Below, one piece after another: positions 42,241 to 53,350 of a stretch of DNA of 64,000 nt. This DNA comes from Pogonophryne albipinna. Taxonomy: Eukaryota > Chordata > Actinopteri > Perciformes > Artedidraconidae. The translations under genes and the position numbers were made by a program. Each line of letters opens with the position of its first letter. Position 1 is the first letter of the stretch. Location of the stretch: the NCBI GenBank assembly GCA_028583405.1, contig CM053261.1:14084783-14148782 (forward strand), read 5' to 3'. A model generated the notes under the pieces. That model had not been told where the DNA came from and searched no databases. It was given only the letters and a program-made list of their open reading frames with translations.

Positions 42241-43132
42241 TTGTCAAAGTGTGAGTGAATACTGAGCCCTCCCTTCAAAGTGAATGGAAAACATATTTTG
42301 AAAGATGACCCAACACTTCAGGGATCCTGATCATCCAACACAGCTTTGAGACGAGGGTAGTGGAGGATGAGGAGCCACACTGTCTGGTATGGCACCATGT
42401 ACATCCATCACTCAATTAAAAGGAGGAAATGAAATAAATCATTAGAGAAGGATGGATTAATGATTTAAAAAAGGATGAAAACGAATTATAGAAAAGTGTC
42501 TAAAGTAGTTGGTGGAAAAACAATGAAAACAGGTTTGTGTTTGGACGTGTTGTGGCAAGCCATCATCCATTCACACCGATTGGCAATGATGCAACGAACC
42601 AATGGTGCCTGACGGAAAAATCGTCAGTAAACAACTGATGCAACCGTCCAGAAAATGACTTCTGATTCAATTCAGTGTAACGATGTGTAATATGTTACGT
42701 GAGGCTGACATGTTCAAGGTGTGATGTCTGTCGGTTTGAATGTGCTGCACCCAACTCTCAGGTCAGGATCTCCACTGAGAACTGCAGATCACACTCACGG
42801 TAGGTTTTTCATTGTTTTACTGAGTCATGTTCATTGCATCTACAGTGTTGTTTTTTGAGGGATTGTTAACCCTTGTATGGTATTCGGGTCTGTGGGACCT
42901 GTTTTTATTATTTAGGTATAAAGAGCTATATTTCTGATTGGCTGGGCGGATTGCAAACCACGCCCCGTAAAACTCCCAAAAAGTTTTGTGAAGCCGCCAT
43001 TTTATTATCCTCGCATTAGCATTATTAGCATTAGCCCAGCGCAGAAACGCAGAGAGACTAACTTATGGCAACACAAAATAAAACATGGGAGCGGTGGAGA
43101 TGAGGAGGTGTCGGCGTTCTGGCGATTTACTC

Positions 43133-43187
43133 GGAAGGCTTCAGTAGAAACTGCTGGGAGTCCCAGCAGCTTCTACTGAAGCCTTCC
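43133..43187. repeat. 27-bp near-perfect palindrome
   Basis: The arms at 43133-43159 and 43161-43187 (GGAAGGCTTCAGTAGAA and inverse) differ at one base, around a single G. They lie within the piggyBac left part. They may belong to a further small MITE whose outer ends I could not define. Confidence 0.85.
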
Positions 43188-43345
43188 CCAACTCCGGGGA
43201 CTTCCGGCCGGGGACTTTGGGCGGCAGTGTACGCCGTGAAGTGGTTTGCGGCCTGCCAGTAAACCCAAAGCAGAAGAAGTGACGTCAGCGGCTTCATTTG
43301 CCTAATCCTCCCCCAGGGATTTATTCCGGTGTGAACGCGATCTGT

Positions 43346-43385
43346 ACTTAGTTCATGAGAACTAAAGAGTTCTCATGAACTAAGT
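43346..43385. repeat. 18-bp perfect inverted repeat
   Basis: ACTTAGTTCATGAGAACT, AAAG, then AGTTCTCATGAACTAAGT. A third partial copy, GTTCTCATGAAC, follows at once. It is probably the subterminal region of a MITE ending near ATGCGCCTATTATAG at about 43437. Confidence 0.85.
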
Positions 43386-43825
43386 TCTCATGAACCTTTG
43401 TGGGAAAAGTACTGCGGTGTGAATGCGCCTATTATAGTCGAGCAGGAAGGGGCCTCAGATTTTGAGATACCCCTACCCGAGGTTGAACAAAACACAACAA
43501 TGATTTTTCTTATCTTTAGGGTCTCCCATTAATGAAATATATTGTTGTCACATTTTATTTTGGGGGAAAAAATGTTTTTTTGGTTGTTCTTTAGAACAAC
43601 CCCAATCCCTGAAAAATTAGACCAGGCCGAATATGGGAAAGGTGACAAAAACAGATTAGCTGAGGTATGAACCAGGTGGCTGTCCTACATCATCAAATAG
43701 TCAGACAATTATTTACCTAAAAAAATACTGAATTATAGTCCTGTAAACTTAGCTTTAGTTTAGACGGAAATTGTACTTTTTGGTGATAGGAACATAGGAC
43801 TCCATCACTTTTCACTCATTTATTG

Positions 43826-44047
43826 GGGTGGTGGTGGTGAAGTCGATAGGGGCTTGGCAACTGGAAGGTCACCAGTTCAAGTCCCGGCAAGACCAAGTGC
43901 TACCGAGGTGTCGCTGAGCAAGGTACCGTTCCCTACACTGCTCCCCGGGCGCCGTTCAAAATGGCAGCACACTGCTCCTAACACAGGATGGGTCAAATGC
44001 AGAGAAACAATTTCCCCACGGGGATTAATAAAGTATATCAAATCAAA
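43826..44047 (+). mobile_element. tRNA-derived SINE
   Basis: The head contains GGCAACTGGAAGGTCACCAG and CAGTTCAAGTCCC, which resembles a Pol III B box. The body has GTGTCGCTGAGCAAGGTACC and CCCCGGGCGCCGTTCA, and the tail has CCCCACGGGGATTAATAAAG. This is a widespread teleost SINE family. It is not a functional tRNA. Confidence 0.7.
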
Positions 44048-44577
44048 AATGAAAATCAAATCAGAAAAACAGAAATCCCTAAAAAATATACCATTACTGA
44101 ATTGTCTAGGGTGCTATTGAACACTAACCAGTATGGAAATATCTGGTACAGTTCTATTGCAAATTAGATTTCTTGATACAGTCAAATTCTGAATGAGGGA
44201 TAAGTGGCATAATAGCCTATAAGTTAAGAATGAGTCTGATGGTCATCATATTTGGAGAGGGAAATACCAGGTGGCTGAAATCACCAAATAGTCAGAATAA
44301 GAGTAACCCAATAAAATAAAGTGTATTTGTTCTAAATTGCAAGCCTCTAAAACATAGGTGTAATTAGTACAGGTTTTATTGAAACTGGAACCTTAATTCA
44401 AAGTACAGTTTACAAATCATCAAATAATTCTGTGAGAGGTCAAGTATATAGATACTAGAATAGAATGTCAGGTTCCTCACAAACGTTAGGGGAAACATGT
44501 TGACATTCTGCACAGCAGGTGCAGAACTCCGTACAGGGAAGGCCAACAGAGAGGCACTGGCACTTTCCACTCTCTCC

Positions 44578-44635
44578 AGTGAGTAATGTGTCTCACTTCT
44601 GTAGGTTACAAGTGAGTAATGTGTCTCACTTCTGT
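44578..44635. repeat. 33-bp tandem repeat (third copy at 49603-49650)
   Basis: The unit GTGAGTAATGTGTCTCACTT followed by CTGTAGGTTACAA occurs about twice before the THAP foldback and again right after it. The element clearly split a small tandem array. Confidence 0.9.
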
Positions 44636-44984
44636 CAACCCTGTCTCCTAAAAATTACGTTCCCACAGAACTAAACTGCATTCTCAATTACGTTTAGCCA
44701 GAAACGTATTTTCTCCCACGTTATGTTCGTTATGAACGTATCTCAAATACGTTTATATTCTACATATCTTCTAGAAACATATTTTCTCCCACGTTACGTT
44801 TCTTATGAACGTATCTTAAATACGTTTATTTTCTATTATCTTTACCATTTATTGTCTTGCTTATAATAATGATAATAGTCATTTATAAATATAATTTTAG
44901 AGCACATATTTGAAATCAGTAGGCGAGGCTGTAATTTCGCCAGCTGTTACTCTCATGAGCGAGGCAGAAAATAATAGTTTTAAC

Positions 44985-45098
44985 ATGCCAAAAAGCTGCT
45001 GTGTCGTTTATTGCACCTCAAACATTAAAACAAATCCAGAGTTACGTGTTTCTGTACTTCCTCTAAGAAGAAAGGACAGTAACAGAAGATCTCTGTGA
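44985..45098 (+). pseudogene. THAP-domain N-terminal fragment (left repeat)
   Basis: It reads MPKSCCVVYCTSN, then LRVSVLPLRRKDSNRRSL and a stop at the end of the inverted repeat. This matches the start of THAP zinc fingers (M-P-x-x-C, x2-4, C, then a basic stretch before Trp). The second Cys/His pair and everything after it are absent. Confidence 0.6.
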
Positions 45099-45952
45099 CG
45101 CCAGATGTGGTGTTCGTAATGCGATATGATATCCGAAAAAAAATTCTGTTTAGGATGGCCGACACTACACTACCCATAATCCCCAGCTATCGTTTGGGAC
45201 TACAATCCCGTTGACAAACCCCGTGATTAATCTTCAAACTCTGGGATTGGATGTTGGAGTGGCAGCGCGCCAAGGTTATGCCGAGCGTCAAGCGCTTTGA
45301 AATGGAACGAAACCACGGCAGACTATTCAAAACTGGATTTGAACGCCCCCCGAGAACTACACATGCTGGCTATTGTGTTTCGCAACCTCTATGTTCGCAA
45401 CATGTTCTCTATGGCACGTCTCTACTGGGAATTGTAGTTTTAAAAGACGTTTTCGTTTTTCCCAAAATTAGAAGTTGACAGTATTAAACTGTGTACAGTC
45501 CTGGAGGTTTAGGCAATAGGAAACACATTGGTGTGTACACATTTAAAACATGTAATTACTAAATGGGTGAAAATCGCTTGTATCCATAATGGGCAGCATT
45601 AATATATACCCACATGACAGCTCAGTGTTACTTTGTAATTCTACTCCATTACAATTCAGAGGTTAACCTGGTATTTTTACTCCACTACATTTATTTTAGT
45701 AACTCTGCAGATTCTGATTAACGATGTGAAATATAAACAACCCTTAAAGCAGACTTTAGTTACACCTGAGTAAAATTCAGGAAAGGTGATTGTCAAGTGC
45801 CAACAATCAGGAGAGATATTTGATAGTTGGTGCTTGAGAAGACTAAACATTTATCTGCAGATTTCTATAAAGTATATGAATTACTCGTTATTCTCTACTA
45901 ATAGTTAATTAAAAACTGTATATAATTGCTATGTTTGCACATCCCTTTCAAG

Positions 45953-46070
45953 ATTTCAAGATTTTCTAAGGTTTATTGACATATCATATACACAACTACG
46001 GTGTAGTTATGCAATGAATGAAAAACTTGGGTCACAGGTTCCTCAACAGTGCATTACGACATCTATCAAT
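45953..46070 (-). repeat. LINE-like 3' tail fragment
   Basis: TTCAAGATTTCAAGATTTTC, then GGTTTATTGACATATCATA, resembles antisense LINE 3' ends that are common in teleosts. Boundaries are approximate. Confidence 0.35.
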
Positions 46071-47361
46071 ATGTGTGTATACCTCCACAATTCTGCACAT
46101 TTCTTATACTATCTACATACATAAGAGTATAATTAATGCGTATAATATCAGTTAAAATAAGTGCTTCAACATAGTTAACATTGCAGGAAAGCAATATATT
46201 AGACGTTAAGTACTTTGTCAGGCTTAATATTTATCTGTAGATAGATACCCCCAAAGCTTTTTTCATATTTGAAAGAAGACCTTAACCTAAATTTAATGTG
46301 TTAATAAAGGTTAATTAGTTTGTCTGTTTTGCACATCCTCATATTAATATCTTTGTACATCGTGCACTAAACTGTTTTATTGTAGAGATCACTTACAGTA
46401 TCTTCTTGATTTTTTATATTCTATATTTCTATCATTGACCTTCTACTTTCCCCCTATGAAAGTATGTACTCTTAATATTTTTTTCATCAAATAACATTAT
46501 TCAACAAAAATAACATTATTCAACAAAAATAATTCAATAACATGCTTTAACCACTAGGCGGTGCACACAAGGTACACACAGCATACTAATAATAACTTTG
46601 TATTATTAGTGTAGGACATGTATGTATAACATCTAAAGATGTGTAGTTTTATTCATGTTTTTACATAATTTTACAGGATATTGCTATACTATTTCTCATG
46701 TTTTACTTCTACACATTAATATCTGATTTGTAAAACATCACAGAAAGCCATATCCGTCATTTAATGGTAAGCTATTGAAATTGTGATTCCATAGATGTGT
46801 CTCCCATCACCCAAATCCCCTGACTATTCTCTCAACTCAGTATTTACATTCTTATATTCAAAGAAAATCAGTAATATCTTTAAAAACTACAAGTCCTTTT
46901 CTATCAGCTGTGCACCGTTATGGTGTAAATATAACCTATCTACCAATTGGATCAAATATAAAAGTCAGCCGAATTACTATTGATACTGCAAGGAGACGTA
47001 TTTTGTGAAAAGAAATGCAAGACGCAGTTCTTCAAGTTTGTCCAGAAGTCTTCTCATCAGGTCTCTATAAATAAAGAACTACGGCAGATGTGTAATATTT
47101 AATGCAGCCGAACCGGTGTATTACAATGCCGTTATGTGATGACTTCCAAAGAGAAAAGCAAGAACACTCGGAATAAAGTATTATTATATATTTTTTAAAT
47201 GTTTTCGGATATCATATCGCATTAACATCATATCCCAACATGCATTGCGGCTAAAACATCCAATCAACGAGCTTCAAGCTGAGGATCTTGGGTAATCTGT
47301 TCAGTGGGTTTGTGGTGTGTATCACTCGAAATGTCCCTTATAGGCCTACGTCTGTTTCCGG

Positions 47362-48724
47362 CAGTGACGTGCGGTGAGGTTCATGGCTGGTGAGGCACTG
47401 ACTCTTTCAGAGTCAGATTTACAAATATTATATATTTTGACCTTAAAGGTGGCGGGGTAGGTAATTTTGGAGAAACAGCTCGAGTGCGCTAGAATTAGAA
47501 AATACACAGCCCCTCCTCCAACACACACGAACGCGCACATGACCAATGAGGGCACGAGATAAGTTTGTGCACAGATGGAAGGCTAACAGGCAGGTTATTT
47601 TAGCCGGGCCGGCTAAAATGAGTGGTCGTGCTTTTTACAGTACTACGGCTTCCACAGATGAAATGTTTTTATGTATTTTTTGTCAAAGCACTTAAGATAT
47701 TCATTGCTATCGGGATGTTAAGAGCATTCCATGGAATATAACAAAAAGTGTATATCGTGCCGGTTTCTCAAACTTACCTACCCCACCTTTAATTGAAATA
47801 TTCTGTTATTTTCAAAAGCTTTTTTAGTCTGATGCTTCGATTCATTTTAAACAGACCGTTCAACAAAAGGATAGCCTACCCAAAATCTAAATATTGGATT
47901 GTTCTTTCTTAGTAAGATCCCATTTTCATTACAATTGTGGTCTTACCTTGACTTGAAGATGAAGTCCATGCTATCCTTCTGGACAACAATCTTTATTACT
48001 TTTTTGTAAAAGTCCTCCTTATCTTCCTCTAGTTTCAAAAGTCTAGTTTGTTGTTTGCTCTATCGTCTCTGCGTAGAATAACAGTAGCAACAAGAACCTA
48101 TGGGCTCACTTGCGCCCCCTGCAGTGCGGCAGAGGTTGTGGCTGCCTCCCCTGGTGCTTTTTTCATTACCGTTGTATGATGAGACCAGCGAGCTTAAATA
48201 TCATATATACGTGAAATAAGTTATTTAGAGACTATGGATGGCGAGGATAAATGTAATAAAGGGATCTACAAACATTACATTGGTGACATACAGTGAGATG
48301 CTGCAGGCATGCGCTTAGGGCCCGCTTTCCAGCCAGTTTCTGTGGGGTGACGCATTCTGAGGTGAGGCAGAGCTCATCTGTGCCTCACCTCACCACACAG
48401 TAACTGGCTTGAGCGCGCTCACAAAATAAGTGCCCGCGCTAAATTAGTGCCCGTGCTCCAGCAAGTTACTGTGGGCTTCTGTGAGGCAGAGCTCGTCCCT
48501 GCCTCACTTCTCAATCTCATCGCTCCCCGTAGTTGTAGCGGAGCTCGGCAAATTAGCCGATTTTTACTATAAAAAGCGATTGGAATCAAACAGAAATCAC
48601 ATTTACAACACAGATCAGTGGACACATTTTATTATTATTTGTATTATTATTCTTTTTTTCCGTTACATTGGAGAATGACAAGTGAGGCTCTGCCTCACCT
48701 GCCTCCCCTGACCGCACGTCGCTG
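47362..48724. mobile_element. hAT element, 1363 bp, non-autonomous
   Basis: The ends are CAGTGACGTGCGGTGAGG and CCTGACCGCACGTCGCTG. A perfect 8-bp target duplication, GTTTCCGG, lies at 47354-47361 and 48725-48732. Internal GAGGCAGAGCTC and TGCCTCACCT repeats are present. No transposase open frame is seen. It sits inside the THAP foldback. Confidence 0.93.
47443..47792. mobile_element. 350-bp TTAA MITE inside the hAT element
   Basis: The ends are TTAAAGGTGGCGGGGTAGGT and CTTACCTACCCCACCTTTAA, with TTAA at both borders. The adjacent GGAGAAAC and GTTTCTCAAA extend the inverted repeat. It is the innermost layer of this nest. Confidence 0.9.
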
Positions 48725-49127
48725 GTTTCCGGTGACTTTATTTACGGCTAAAAAGCATGCTAAAAAGCCCAAGATTATAGAATTAAACGAATAAATAAAA
48801 ACAAGGATAATTGTGTGTTATTGTTGAGTAAATAACAGTGTGTTATTTAGAAAATAATAACAAATTAGAAGGAAAAAATGATTTAAAAAAATACAGATTT
48901 CAGTATTTTGAGGCTCTGAGCCCCATTTCTTTTCCTCACAGACGGATAAAAAAGTCCGACATTATACGATTTAAAATAAAAACAAATAAATAAAAAGATA
49001 AAACACTGGCATGTAATTTACGTTAGAATAAATAGAATGGTTTTGAATAATAGATGAGAGTAAAATCTACGCCACTTTACAGCCACGCCCACTTTTGGGG
49101 AAACCAACGCTGTCATTTGAACGGCGA

Positions 49128-49253
49128 TTAAGCCTGAAGCCACAGAGATCTTCTGTTACTGTCCTTTCTTCTTAGAGGAAGTACAGAAACACGTAACTCT
49201 GGATTTGTTTTAATGTTTGAGGTGCAATAAACGACACAGCAGCTTTTTGGCAT
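49128..49253 (-). pseudogene. THAP-domain N-terminal fragment (right repeat)
   Basis: It encodes the same peptide as the left copy, on the opposite strand. It continues a few residues further (LWLQA), to include the Trp expected in a THAP domain, before a stop. Confidence 0.6.
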
Positions 49254-49820
49254 GTTAAAACTATTATTTTCTGCCTCGCTCATGAGAGTAACAGCTGGAG
49301 AAATTACAGCCTCGCCTACTGATTTCAAATGTGTGCTCTAAAATTATATTTATAAATGACTATTATCATTATTATAAGCAAGACAATAAATGGCAAAGAT
49401 ATGTAGAAAATAAACGTATTTAAGATACGTTCATAAGAAACGTAACGTGGGAGAAAATATGCTTCTAGAAGATATGTAGAAAATAAACGTATTTGAGATA
49501 CGTTCATAACGAACGTAACGTGGGAGAAAATACGTTTCTGACTAAACGTAATTGAGAATGCAGTTTAGTTCTGTGGGAACGTATTTTTTAGGAGACAGGG
49601 TTGCTTCTGTAGGTTACAAGTGAGTAATGTGTCTCACTTCTGTAGGTGCTGGTTTTTTTGTAAATAGCACTGGTTGAATGGCCCCATCTCTGACAATCCA
49701 CCCCTTGCCAACAGGACTCCATAACAAGGGTTTGGGTTCGGGCTGTGACACCATATCGCTGTCTGAAACATTGCTCTTTGTACATGTTGTTGGAATGCAT
49801 CCTATTTTTCCGAGGCTGAA

Positions 49821-50017
<197 letters not shown>

Positions 50018-50199
50018 GTACAAGGTTGCAACATTGTTGATAGATTCAAGCACGGACACCTGTCTGCTCTCACATTCCCGCATTATGTCTTGCGGGAACC
50101 AATCTTTATTTTTTTCACACTCTATCCAAGCTGCACATTTGGGGCGAGACACAATAAATAAAGCTTTGCCAGTTTGGGTCCTTATCACAACTGATCAAG

Positions 50200-50464
50200 A
50201 TGGCCAATAGATTCTCTGCTCAGAGGGCCTTGCAAATGATTTTGGAAGAAAGAGAACCATTCGATGACTATGTAGAGGAAGAGGAAGAGGTTTCAGAATG
50301 TGACGATCACATTTCTGAGAATTCTGAGTCTGACAGTGATGAGATTGAGCATCAGCTAGTTACAAAAAAAAGACGAGCCACAGGACCAGCCGGTCTGCGG
50401 GCAAAAAAACAAGTAGCACTTTTATTCATTAATGTGAACAAATGTAAAAGGCAAATATTAACCA
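50200..50464 (+). pseudogene. piggyBac transposase N-terminal fragment
   Basis: It starts MANRFSAQRALQMILEE and runs through an acidic stretch (EEEEEVSECDD, ENSESDSDEIE) to KKRRATGPAG. This is the usual N-terminal style of PGBD-type transposases. The Tc1 insertion at 50465 breaks it. The sequence beyond the Tc1 copy is the element's 3' end, so the DDE catalytic domain had already been lost. Confidence 0.65.
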
Positions 50465-52076
50465 TACAGTGGGGCAAAAAAGTATTTAGTCAGCCACCAA
50501 TTGTGCAAGTTCTCCCACTTAAAAAGATAAGAGAGGCCTGTAATTTTCATCCTAGGTACACTTCAACTATGAGAGACAGAATGGGGGGAAAGAATCCAGG
50601 AAATCACATTGTAGGATTTTTAATGAATTAATTGGTAAATTCCTCGGTAAAATAAGTATTTGGTCACCTACAAACAAACAAGATGACTGGCTCTCACAGA
50701 CCTGTAACTTCTTCTTTAAGAGCCTCCTCTGTCATCCACTTGTTAACTGTATTAATGGCACTTGTTTAAACTTGTTATCAGTATAAAAGACAACTGTCCA
50801 CAACCTCAAACAGTCACACTCCAAACTCCACTATAGCCAAGACCAAAGAGCTGTCAAAGGACACCAGAAACAAAATTGTAGACCTGCACCAGGCTGGGAA
50901 GACTGAATCTGCAATAGGTAAGCAGCTTGGTGTGAAGAAATCAACCGTGGGAGCAATTATTAGAAAATGGAAGACATACAAGACCACAGATAATCTCCCT
51001 CGATTTGGGGCTCCACGCAAGATCTCACCCCATGGGGTCAAAATGATCACAAGAACGGTGAGCAAAAATCCCAGAACCACACGGGGGGACCTAGTCAATG
51101 ACCTGCAGAGAGCTGGGACCAAAGTAACAAAGGCTACCATCAGTAACACACTACCCCGCCAGGGTCTCAAATCCTTCAGTGCCAGACGTGTCCCCCTGCT
51201 TAAGCCAGTACATGTCCAGGCCCGTCTGAAGTTTGCTAGAGAGCATTTAGATGATCCAGAAGAGGATTGGGAGAATGTCATATGGTCAGATGAAACCAAA
51301 ATATAACTTTTTGGTAAAAACTCAACTAGACGTGTTTGGAGGAGAAAGAATGCTGAGTTGCATCCAAAGAACACCATACCTACTGTGAAACATGGGGGTG
51401 GAAACATCATGCTTTGGGGCTGTTTTTCTGCAAAGGGACCAGGACGACTGATCCGTGTAAAGGAAAGAATGAATGGGGCCATGTATCGTGAGATTTTGAG
51501 TGACAACCTCCTTCCATCAGCAAGGGCATTGAAGATGAAACGTGGCTGGGTCTTTCAGCATGACAATGATCCCAAACACACCACCCGGGCAACGAAGGAG
51601 TGGCTTCGTAAGAAGCATTTCAAGGTCCTGGAGTGGCCTAGCCAGTCTCCAGATCTCAACCCCATAGAAAATCTTTGGAGGGAGTTGAAAGTCTGTGTTG
51701 CCCAGCGACAGCCCCAAAACATCACTGCTCTAGAGGAGATCTGCATGGAGGAATGGGCCAAAAATACCAGCAACAGTGTGTGAAAACCTTGTGAAGACTT
51801 ACAGAAAACGTTTGACCTCTGTCATTGCCAACAAAGGGTATATAACAAAGTATTGAGATGAACTTTTGTTATTGACCAAATACTTATTTTCCACCATAAT
51901 TTGCAAATAAATTCTTTAAAAATCAGACAATGTGATTTTCTGGATTTTCTTTTTCTCATTCTGTCTCTCATAGTTGAGGTATACCTAGGATGAAAATTAC
52001 AGGCCTCTCTCATTTTTTTTAAGTGGGAGAACTTGCACAATTGGTGGCTGACTAAATACTTTTTTGCCCCACTGTA
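50465..52076 (+). mobile_element. Tc1/mariner transposon, near full length
   Basis: It sits between TA dinucleotides at 50465-50466 and 52075-52076. The ends are CAGTGGGGCAAAAAAGTATT and its inverse, AATACTTTTTTGCCCCACTG. The inverted repeats are about 200 bp (TTAGTCAGCCACCAATTGTG, GAGAGGCCTGTAATTTTCAT), with only scattered differences. It carries one transposase pseudogene. Confidence 0.97.
50833..51856 (+). pseudogene. Tc1-family transposase, inactivated
   Basis: A DDE transposase of about 340 codons. The N-terminal helix-turn-helix pair is visible ([20 protein letters not shown], then a second with [11 protein letters not shown]). The catalytic residues are in place: D in WSDETK, D in QHDNDPKH and E in NPIENLW. 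Three lesions are seen. The expected ATG at 50833 is ATA. A TAA stop follows DETKI at 51304-51306. An extra A in GCCAAAAATACC near 51763 shifts the frame; the +1 frame continues [20 protein letters not shown] to a stop at 51856. Confidence 0.9.
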
Positions 52077-52242
52077 TATGCTGTTTATTTTTGCTTGTAA
52101 TTGAGCTGAAGTAAACATCTGTTGAGTATTTTAACATAAAATAGTTTGATTGTGTTGAATTGAAGCCCAAAAAGGCAGCGGGTCCACCAGACCCACGAAC
52201 ACTGGCTGAGTAACACAAATATGAACACCATACAAGGGTTAA

Positions 52243-52870
52243 ATGACCTTACAGGTGACCTTTGACCTTTGACTCAAAATGGTTAGACATCTAAAGCAGT
52301 GGGTGTGAGAAGTACTCAGAAATGTTACGGAAGTTCATTCGTAAAAATATGTGTAATAGCAAATATACTTGCATAAGTGTCAAAAGTAATATTACTGATT
52401 TTGCTAAATGGATTATTTCAGAATAATGAATGGTATCATATGATTGGATTATAATAGTTCAAACGTTATTATTTAAATCACTTTTATATTTGATTGAGAA
52501 CTTCTTATTTTAAAATAAAAGGATTAATTGGTTGATTACATTTTGTTTTCTTTATCACAATCTAAAAGTAACTAAGCTTTCAAATGAATGTAGTACTATA
52601 AGCAGCAGACATTTTAAATACTCGAGTAAATAATCCCAAAATGTGCTTCAATTAAGAAAATCACAAAATGAACATCCCCCACCAATGTTAATGTAGTACA
52701 TATATAATATAATCGTGTTAATCTCAGAATAAGAATGCAATGTTAAAATAAAGGCTTTTTTATATATTTTAGAATTAATCAATTGGTTAGTGTCCTGCAG
52801 TTTATGTTGATATGTGTGTTTCAGGTAATGTCTGTGTGTGTTTCAGGCTGATGCAACGCGACCCAGGTTT
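52243..52870. other. Intergenic spacer
   Basis: AT-rich, with no recognised feature. Confidence 0.5.
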
Positions 52871-53350
52871 CAATCAATCAATCAATGTTTATTTATATAG
52901 CCCAATATCACAAATGTTACATTTGTCTCAGTGGTCTTCACAGTGTGTACAGAATATCAGTATGACAATACGACACCCTCTGTCCTTAGACCCTCACATC
53001 GTACAAGGAAAAACTTCCGGAGAAAACCCACAGTTTAAAGGGGAAAATGGGAGAAACCTCAGGGAGAGCAACAGAGGAGGGATCCCTCTCCCAGGACGGA
53101 CAGACGTGCAATAGATGCCGTGTGTAAATTGAAAAGATAATACATTTGCAACATAGGTAGTCCAAATGTTTGGAAATGCATGTGTGTATAATAGGAAGAT
53201 GAATCCACGAGGATATCCATCCAGGACCTATGATCCAGGACCACATCCAGGTTTGTTTTTCTTCAGACTGAGGACTTGTTTGTACTGGTGTCAGGTTCAC
53301 AGGAGATGTGTGTCCCTCCTCTAAAGTAGAAGATCCTCACAGGTCTGTTA
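52871..53350 (-). mobile_element. LINE-type dispersed repeat, 3' portion
   Basis: It begins with (TCAA)n then TGTTTATTTATATAGCCCAA and continues through AAACTTCCGGAGAAAACCCA and GGGAGAAACCTCAGGGAGAG. This is a repeat of very high copy number in percomorph fish, read here as antisense. The right boundary is approximate. Confidence 0.6.

Larger units (their letters stand above)
44636..49603. mobile_element. 4968-bp foldback transposon with about 463-bp THAP-bearing terminal inverted repeats
   Basis: It begins CAACCCTGTCTCCTAAAAA and ends in the inverse, GGAGACAGGGTTG. The flanking duplication CTTCTGT is seen at 44629-44635 and 49604-49610. Left repeat 44636 to about 45098 and right repeat about 49141 to 49603 are nearly identical, with arrays of ACGTA motifs (GAAACGTATT, GAACGTATCT). 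Each carries the same THAP-domain start. The interior holds no transposase but has a LINE tail and a hAT element. P-element-like or Kolobok-like ancestry is inferred from the THAP domain; the 7-bp duplication does not fit TTAA-targeting Kolobok. Confidence 0.85.

Noticed and set aside
43826..43900. Possible tRNA gene
   Set aside because: The B-box-like motif belongs to a tRNA-derived SINE; no intact cloverleaf can be drawn.
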